NCBI GenBank assembly: GCA_947307005.1
Contig: CAMZHY010000015.1
Coordinates: 1-17,986 of the forward strand
Length of the DNA stretch: 17,986 bases
Source of the DNA: an uncultured Planctomycetaceae bacterium
Lineage (GTDB): Bacteria > Planctomycetota > Planctomycetia > Pirellulales > Thermoguttaceae
Direction of reading: 5' to 3'
Below the pieces are notes generated by a model. The model was given only the letters and a program-made list of their open reading frames with translations. It was not told the DNA's origin and made no database searches. Below are positions 7,010 to 16,000 of the stretch, in pieces. Numbering within the stretch: position 1 is the first letter of the stretch; every line of letters starts with the position of its first letter. The position numbers and the translations under genes are program-made.

Positions 7010-10000
7010 ATGAGTTTATTCAATCGTTTTGGCGGCGAGTCGCATAACGGCGAAGAAAACCGTGAAAATCGCGCACGCAAAGACCAGGGGAACCGTCGCG
7101 CGAAGGGCGCCCGGAAGGTCCTTACCGAGCGCAAACTTGGATTGGAAGCTCTTGAAGAGCGTCAACTCCTGTCCGTCAATCCGATCGGCTCCGCCGAGTA
7201 TCAGGATATCCGCGCCTCGTACGCGAATCTTTCGCTTCCCGAGGACTTCAACAAGATTAACGTCATCGAGATCAGCGATCTGACCGCCGCCTCGCTCCAA
7301 GCCGCGGTTGATCAGGCGGCTCAGACGACGACCGACGACCTCGTCGTCCTGCGAACCGATTCGGACAACTATACGTTGAACCTCGAGTCGACCGCCGTCA
7401 CGGTCAATATCGATTCGACGAACTACGGCAAGCTGACCGTCGTCGGATTCGGAACCGACGCGCCGGTGATCGAGACGGTCAACACGAACGCGGTCACCGT
7501 TCTGAACGGCGACGTGACCTTCGACGGCGCCGTCGTCTACAACTATTCCAATATCGACTACGCTGGCGACTCTTTCGTCGGCACGAAAGACGCGAAGATT
7601 ACGCTCGGCGACTCGCTGGTGATTGTCAACCAGACGACGAAGACCGACGAGGCGACGGGCGAGCTTACGACCTCCTACGCCGTCGACCGCGTCGCGACGG
7701 TTGAAGAGCTCGAGCAGGCGGGGCTGTCCAACTCCACCGCGACGAGCGGGTATCGGACGATCAACAATCCCCACGGGGACGGCGACGACTACAATTCCGT
7801 CCGCAACAGCGTTCACGCCGTCATGCGAACCCGGTACGATTACTTCGGCTACACTCCCGCCACGTATTGGGCCAGCGGGCTTAGCAACGGATCTATCATC
7901 TACGACGCCGAGAGCGTCGGATACGCGGGCTGGGTCGGCACGGTCGCGAACATGCTGGCGTATACCGGGTGGGCGCAACAGGCGGGTTTCTCGACGAGCA
8001 TGACGCTTTCGGACGGCACGGTTCGGAATTACGCGAGCGTCGAGGACGCGGTCGCCGCCTACTTCATGAACGGCTTCATCAACACGGGCGCGGGAACGGC
8101 GTACAACTGGAATATTACCGCCGCGAGCATTCTCGATTACTTTTTCGCCGGAAACGACAAAAACTGCTTCGGTCGCAATTACTCGGCGCTTACGAACACA
8201 ATCGAAGGGGGCGGGTTCTTCCAGAATATCGATTTCGGTAGAGTCGGCGGCTATACGGCGGCGAGCGATTCGATGCTCCAAGAGATGCTCAGCGTCCTCC
8301 GCAAAGGAAACGCCGTGACGATGGAAATCCAGACGAGCGACAATTACGGCAATGTGTCGCGAGAGTACGTTTCCGTCTGGGGATACGTTTACAATCGCGA
8401 TTCGCGCGTCGTTTACAGCAATGGCATGACGAACGAGGCGGCGACGACCGTCGGGCTTATCTGCTCGAACCCGACGAAGAGCGCCTACGAACAGCAGGTC
8501 ACCGACTCGCGCTACAACAATACGGAGAACAACCCTCGAACGCTTACCCACTATGTCGATAGAAATTCGACGAGCGACGAAGCCTACGACACCTATCACA
8601 CCTATCTTTTGAGCGGTTCAGGCTCTAATCTTACGCTTGTCCACGCCCCGTATACGTATCTTGACAATAACGGCGCGGTTCAAGGCGCGATCAACTTCCC
8701 CGAGGGCTTCAGCTTCTACGGTAGCAACAATTCGCAGTACACCACGTATACGTCGAGAATCCTCGGCTTCTCTTGGTTACAGCAGTATAGAGAGAATCTT
8801 TCGTCGGTTGCGATTAATCAAAACGACGTTCTTTCCCTCGAGAGCATGCCGGGTAATACGGAAAACGTTATTTACCTCTACTTTGGCGGCGTTGAGGGAA
8901 CGGCGGACGGCGTCGAACATCCCGAGTTCACTCTTGACAATTCCGCGGGATTCAGCGCGGCGGAACTCAAGATGATCGAAGAGGTCTGGCGTCGCGTCGC
9001 GGAGGACTACGCGCCCTTCGACGTCAACGTGACGACGAGCGCGTCCGTGTGGTCGTCGGCTTCTCGCGGCGTCCGTTGCGTCATCGGCGGCTATCATCCC
9101 GACAAGGGCGGCGTTTCCGGCGTCGGAATCTTCGGAACGAGCAAGTCGGACAATTACGTCTATCCGTTCTCGCTGAGTTTGAGCGCTAAGAACATCGCGG
9201 AAGCGGCCTCGCACGAAGTCGGTCACTCGCTTGGCCTACATCACGACGGCTACGAGCACAACGATTACTATAGCGGCGAATTCAGCGGCAACGCGACTTG
9301 GGGCCCGATCATGGGAACGGGCTACTCCTCCGACATAACCCAATGGAGCAAAGGCGAATACGTCGGCGCGACCAACTTGGAGGACGATATCGCGATTATC
9401 GCGTCGAACCTTGGATATCGCAACGACGCGATCGGCGACACGATCGAGGATGCGGCGAATCTGACCGATTTCTACGTCGGTATCGACATTAATACGCCGA
9501 GCGCGATCGCCGGCACGTACAACGCCGTCAGCTACATCGAAACGCGCGAAGACTACGACGTTTACTCCTTCCAATCCTACGGCGGAACCTACGTCGTCGA
9601 CGTCGTTGGCGACGGCGCCGACGAGCGCTATATCGACAGCGATTTCAGCTGGACGACGCGACGCCATTCCGATACGGAAAACGCCGTTTTCGCCGGTCTG
9701 TATTACGCGAAGACCTATAATTACACGAACCTGAATCTTAAGGTCGAACTTCTCGATTCGGAGGGTGAGATTCTTCTCCTCGATATGGACGGCAAAGTGA
9801 TGAAGCTGTCCTTCGGCGAGTCGATCGTCCTTCGCGATTCGGACTACTATTTCTACGTTGTCGACCAGTTCGGTCGAAAGGTCTACGACGACGCGGGGAA
9901 TCTCAAGGAAGGTTATCAGGCGGTCGACGACTCCGTCTTCACGACGTTCTCGCACTTCGTTACGCCGGAGCTTGAGGCGGGCGAGACTTACTACATCCGC

Positions 10001-13000
10001 GTTTCAGGCGTTGGCGAGGGGAACCCGTCGACGACCGGTTACTCCGACTACGGCAGCTTGGGTAAGTACACGCTCTCGATGCATGAGAGTTATGAGAATT
10101 TCCGAATCGACGCCGAACAGGTCGACGTTTCCGATCTGACGTACGCCACGGCGGTCGACAACGTTCTCAACTGGCAGGAAGCGTTCGCTTACGCCAATCG
10201 CCGCTTGGAAAACGGAAGACAGTATCTCGGCAACACGCTGACCTTTAACGAATCGCTCGCCGGTTCGACGCTCAATCTCCAGGACACGCTTCTCTTCACG
10301 CGCTCCACGACGATTACGGGTCAGCCTTACTCTCCGAAGCGTTTTGTTCTCAACGCGATGAACGCTTGGGACGCGACGAACGACCAGCCGGGAATCACGA
10401 TCAACGCGAATGAGAAATTCCGTACGGTCTACGTCGACAATACGACGATCGAAATGTACGGGTTCACGATTACGGGCGGCGTCGCCGAGACTTCGAACGT
10501 GATCTATCTCTACTTCGGCGGTCTGGCGGAAGGCGACACGGGCTGGAGCGGCGAGCTTCACCCGGCGCTCGATTTCGACGGCGATCCAACGACGTTCTCC
10601 GCCGAGGAACTTGAGGTTATTAATGAAGTCTATCTGCGCGTCGCCGAAGACTACGCGCCTTACAACGTGACGGTCACGACGGACCAGTCCGTCTTTGAAG
10701 CGGCGACGAACGCGGTTCGCGTCGTGATCGGCGGCACGGGGAACGGTCGCGGCGGCGTCGCTTACGTCGGATCGTTCGGCACCCAAAAACAAGATTGCTA
10801 CGTATTCCCGAACTCGACGGGCGGTCCGAGCAACGCGAAGGGCATTGCGGAAGCGGTTTCGCACGAAGTCGGGCACACGATGGGACTTAATCACGACGGT
10901 CTCAACGACGCGGAATACTATGGCGGCTCCAAGCTCTGGGGACCGCTCATGGGGGCTCCCTACGGCTCGGCGATCACGCAGTGGAGCAAAGGCGAGTATC
11001 GAGGCGCGACGAACTCTCAAGACGATATCGCGATCATCGCCGGTCGCCTTGGATTCAAGGAAGACGACTACGGCGACACGATTAGCGAGGCGTCGGTTCT
11101 GTCCAGTTCTTATCTGAACGCGGGCAATCTCGTCGCGGACGGGATTATCTCGGACGAAAAGGACGTCGACTTCTTCTACTTCGTTGCGACGGACAAGACC
11201 TTCGTCGTCGACGTCGTCGGAACGGGCGCCGATTTCTCGCGCACTGACGCCAACTGGTTCGCGACGAGCCGCAATTTCACGAACCTCGACCTTCTCGTTA
11301 AAGTTTACGACGCGGAAGGGAAACTTCTTTATACTCACAACCCGACGGAATCCGTCTTCGCGCATTTCGAACTCGATAATCTCGAAGTAGGCGAGACGTA
11401 TTACTTCAGCGTCGAAGGCACGGGATACGGCGATCCGACGACTCCGGGCGAGGGCTATTCCGCGTACGGCAGCATTGGTCAGTATTACGTCACGATTGCG
11501 GCGACGACGCTCGATAAATTCATCGGCGAAGAGCGCTACGAGTCGAACTCGACGAAGAAAGCGATTCAGACCGGCGCCGCGGAGGCGAACTACTTTAAGG
11601 GCGAGACGTACGACCAAGTCGGTCAGACGAACAACGGCGGCGGCGTCTACAACCATTACGGCTGGCTGACGATCGGCAACTCGATCATCGCTGGAAACCG
11701 CGCGTACAAGGCGGGCGGCGGCGTCTACAACCAAGGCGGCGAGTACAACAACGCGGATCAGCACGACGGGTGGCTGTACCTCGTCAACACGTCGATCGTT
11801 GGGAATATTGTGACGTCTGAAAACGCGATCGGCGGCGGTCTCTACAACGAAGACGGCGGCGTCGCGACGCTTGTGAACGTCACGGTTGCGGGCAACACGG
11901 CGGATTACTCCGGCGGCGGTATTGAAAACGCCGGTATTGTCAGGATGTACAACTCTATCGTCGGGGACAACGTTGCGAAGTACGGCGCCGACGTCTATAC
12001 CGAAGCGGGCAACTCGACGCACGCTTACAGTTCGCTCATCGGCGACGAGTCGCGCAACACCAACCTTCTTGCGCAGCGTGGCGGCGAAGATTCGTATAAC
12101 GCCGACGGGTACAGCATCATTGGTCATTCGTTGGGGACTTCGGTTAATTCGAGCGTCGTGACCTACGAGCCCGGTTTTGTCGCCTACCGCGACTACGACC
12201 TTGCCGAATGGTCGCCGGAACTCTGGAAGTTCTGGAATCTGCGTCTTTCCGCCGATTCTCTCGCGGTCGATCTGGGCGCCAATTACCTGTCCAGCAAGCT
12301 CGATTATACGAACGGCTACATTCAGGCGAGCAGGTACGACACGCTCAAGATGAGCCGTTATTTCACAGAATTCGACGCCGACCTCGCCGGGCAGACGCGC
12401 GTCGGCGGCTCGACGATCGACGCGGGCGCCTACGAACTCCTCGCCGTGCCCGAACTCACCGGTTACATTCCGACCTCGGCGGGTTCCGACGTCGTCAACA
12501 ACTGGGAGAACTCGATCGTCGTCTCGAGAGCGATCGACGACCAGACCGGCTCGATCGCGCCGTTCCTCGTCGACGAAACGCTCTATCTGAACCTCTCCTT
12601 CATCAACGAAGGCGCGAAAATCGCCGACTCCTTCGAGACGACCGTTTACCTCTGGAAGTACGACGCGTACACCAAGAAAGCGGAAATGTACGAGCAGTCG
12701 ACGCAGGAGAACGGCGTTCCGATCATGACGATCCGCGTCGATTTCGTCGACTCCGGAACGTTCCCCGGCGGCGCCGCGACGATTACTTGCACGAACCTTG
12801 CGACGGGCGACGTCCAGACCTTCGATTACGACGGCTCGACGAGCTATCTTATTCTTGAAAACGTGACGCTTGGCTCGATTGAATCGCTCGTCTCCGGGCT
12901 AATCGATCAAGGTTTGATGGCCGAGCAGAACGAGGAGGGATACTACCTCTTCGGCTATGGAATCGATTCTAAGAATGAGATCGACGAACTCCGCGAAAAC

Positions 13001-16000
13001 AACAACTTCTTCAAGACGACTTCGTATTTCGACGTCGTCGAATCGCCGATCTCGATCAACGATTCGATCGTCGTGACGACGGATCTCGACGTCGTCGATC
13101 CTTACGACGGTCTCATTTCGCTCCGCGAGGCGGTCGAGATTTACGCCGGAAGCTATTACTATCGTGAAATCGCGCTCCAAGACGGCGATACGTTCGAGGC
13201 GAACGGGATTACCTACGTCGTCCAAGACGGCAAGTTCTACGTCGATTCCTCCTCGACATACCAGGTCTATCCGGGCGAACAGTTCTCCGTTGACACGGAA
13301 GTCGAGATCGCGGCGACTTGGGACGAGACGAACGGCGTCTTTGTCGACGCCAACGGCGCCGAGATTTCGGTTCCGGCGGGGACGACGGTTACCAGCGGAG
13401 GCGTGGACTATACTTACAACGGCGTCGATTGGCTCGATCCGGCGGGGAATCCCTACGCGCTGGCCGACGGCGAAACCGTCTCGTGGACCGAGACTCAGAC
13501 GACGACCGTCACGTACGTCCAAAACGTCTATCTCAACGCGGATAGCCAAATGGTCGACGTTCCCAACGGAACGATCGCGACGATCGACGGAACCGAATAC
13601 GAGCTCGTCGACGGCGTTTGGACCCATACCGAGGTGACCCATCGTTACGATCGCGACGCGATTCAACGCATGGGCGTCTTCACGCTTGAAGACGGAACGG
13701 AAGTCGCGATCGTCAACGGCGTTTTCCGCCGCGTCGCGACGAACGACGTCGCGATCGTGCGCGACGGCGACGTCGTCACGCTCGCCGACGGTTCGACGGC
13801 GGTCTACAACTACGCGCAAGATCGCTTCATCGTGACCGAAGTTACGACCGTAACTCTTGCGGACGGCGCCGAAATTAAGATCGACGGCGAGACGTACGTC
13901 TTTGCGACCGACGAATACGTCGATACGACGGGAACCGTGTACGTCCTCAACGAGGGGACGGAAGTCACCCTTTCCAACGGTTACGAGGTCGTTTACAGAA
14001 ACGGCAAGTTTATCTACAAGGCCCTCTTGCAGAGCGTCGGCAAGATCGCGGCGGGAACCGAAGTGATCTGGAACGGCGAGTCCTACACTTACAAGGCGGG
14101 TCTGGCGCTCATGCAGCGCGTTTCCCGCGAATCGAACGCGGTCGTCTTCGATCCCAATCTCGACGGCGCGACCTTCGTGCTCGTCGACGGTCCGCTCACG
14201 CTCGACAAGACGTTCACGCTCGACTGCGTCGATCCGGACGGCAACCTGCTCGACCTTACGATTACGAGTAGTTCCGACGATCCGTGCCTCTTCAAGATTA
14301 CGAAAGAAGGCGACGCGACCGTGATGAACTTTAAGTTCGTCAACGCGACTTCCACGGAAGCCGGTTCGATCTTCGAGAACGAAGGCGAACTCACGCTCGA
14401 AAACGTGACCTTCGCGAACAACACGATGGCGAAGGGCAACCTGATCTACAACGCTCAGAACGCGAAACTCACCGTTCTGACCTCCTCCTTCTCCGACAAC
14501 GACGCGACGGAAGGCGCGCTGATCTACAACCTCGGCGACGCGTCCATTGTCGGAACGTACGACGAAGCGACGACGCAGACCGTCTTCACGAGCTTCATCG
14601 GCGATTCCGCGCTCCTTGGCGCGATTTATAACGACGGCGGGGTTCTCGCGGTCCAGTACGTCGACTTCCAGCGAACGTCCGCCGAGAACGGCGGCGCGAT
14701 TCACGTCAACGGCGGTTCCGCGACGATTGCGAACGACCAGTTCACGGGAACGTCCGCCAACGGCATGGGCGGCGCGATCTTCGCGACGAACGCCGCGAAC
14801 GTCCAAATCGACGACGTCTCCTTCTCCGGAACTTCCGCGAAGGACGGCGGCGCGATCGCCGTTCACTCCGGCGCGACCGCCAACGTGACGACGGCGACCT
14901 TTGATTCGACGTGGGCGACGGAAAAGGGCGGCGCGATCTACAACAACGCGGGAACCGTCAACCTCGAAGGCGCGGCCTTTACGAACGGCGAGGCGGCCGA
15001 CGGCGGCGCGATCTATAACGCCGGCGCTATGACGCTCGTCTCCCCGACCTTCGACGGCAACGTCGCGACGAATAAAGGCGGCGCGATCTACTCCGAAGAC
15101 GGTTCCGGTCTGACGTTCAACGCGAACGAAGCCGGCGATCCCGCCGCGACGTTTACGAATAACTCCGCGAACGCGGGCGGCGCGCTTTACGCCGACACGC
15201 CCGTCGTCTTCAACGGCGACCTTGTCGCGACCGGCAACTCCGCGGTCGACTCTTGCGGCGCGGTCTACGTTCACGGCAGACTGACCGTGACGGGCGCGGC
15301 GAACTTTGAGAACAACTCGGCGACGAACGTCGGCGCGCTCGGCGTCGAGGCGGAAGCGACTCTGGGCGCGACCCGTTTCGCGAACAACTCCTCGACCGGA
15401 AACTTTGGCGCCGCGTACTTTGGACTTACTGCGAGCGTCGATTCTCTCGAACTCATTGAAAACACGACGGCGGGAGACGGTTCCGCGCTCTACGTCGCCG
15501 ACGCCCTGAAGATTGGCGATTACGCGATTCTTTCGGGCAACCAAGGCGGCGCGATTGAGACGGGGTCCGACGTTACGATCGGCGGCGCTCTCACCGCGAC
15601 GGACAACGTCGGCGGCGCGATGTTCTCGGGCGGCGCGGTCACGATTGAAGGCGACGCGACGGTTACCGGCAACAGCGCGAAGGAAGGCGGCGCGATTAAC
15701 GCGACCGGTCTCGTGCTGATTAAAGGCTCCGCGACCGTTAGCCTCAACCGGGCGACGAACGGCAAGGGCGGCGCGTTCAAGGTTGGCTCCTTCGAAATTC
15801 AAGGCGAACTGAACGCGACGAGCAACTCTGCTATGGGCGACGGCGGCGCGATTTACGCCGACGGCGACGTTACGCTGGCGAAGTCGGCCTTTAAGAACAA
15901 CAAGGCGAAAGACGGCGCGGGCGGCGCGATCTACGCGAACGGTAAGGTTACGGTCGCGTTCGGCTCCTTCGTCTCGAACACGGCGACGACGAACGCCGGC

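Noticed and set aside
7016..8599. A 527-codon minus-strand frame, and another at 9236-9955
   Set aside because: Shadows of the giant gene in the same complementary frame, with low-complexity Arg/Val/Asp translation.
10004..12127. A 707-codon minus-strand frame
   Set aside because: It lies opposite the second metalloprotease, PPC and beta-helix; same Arg/Val-rich shadow composition, no motif.
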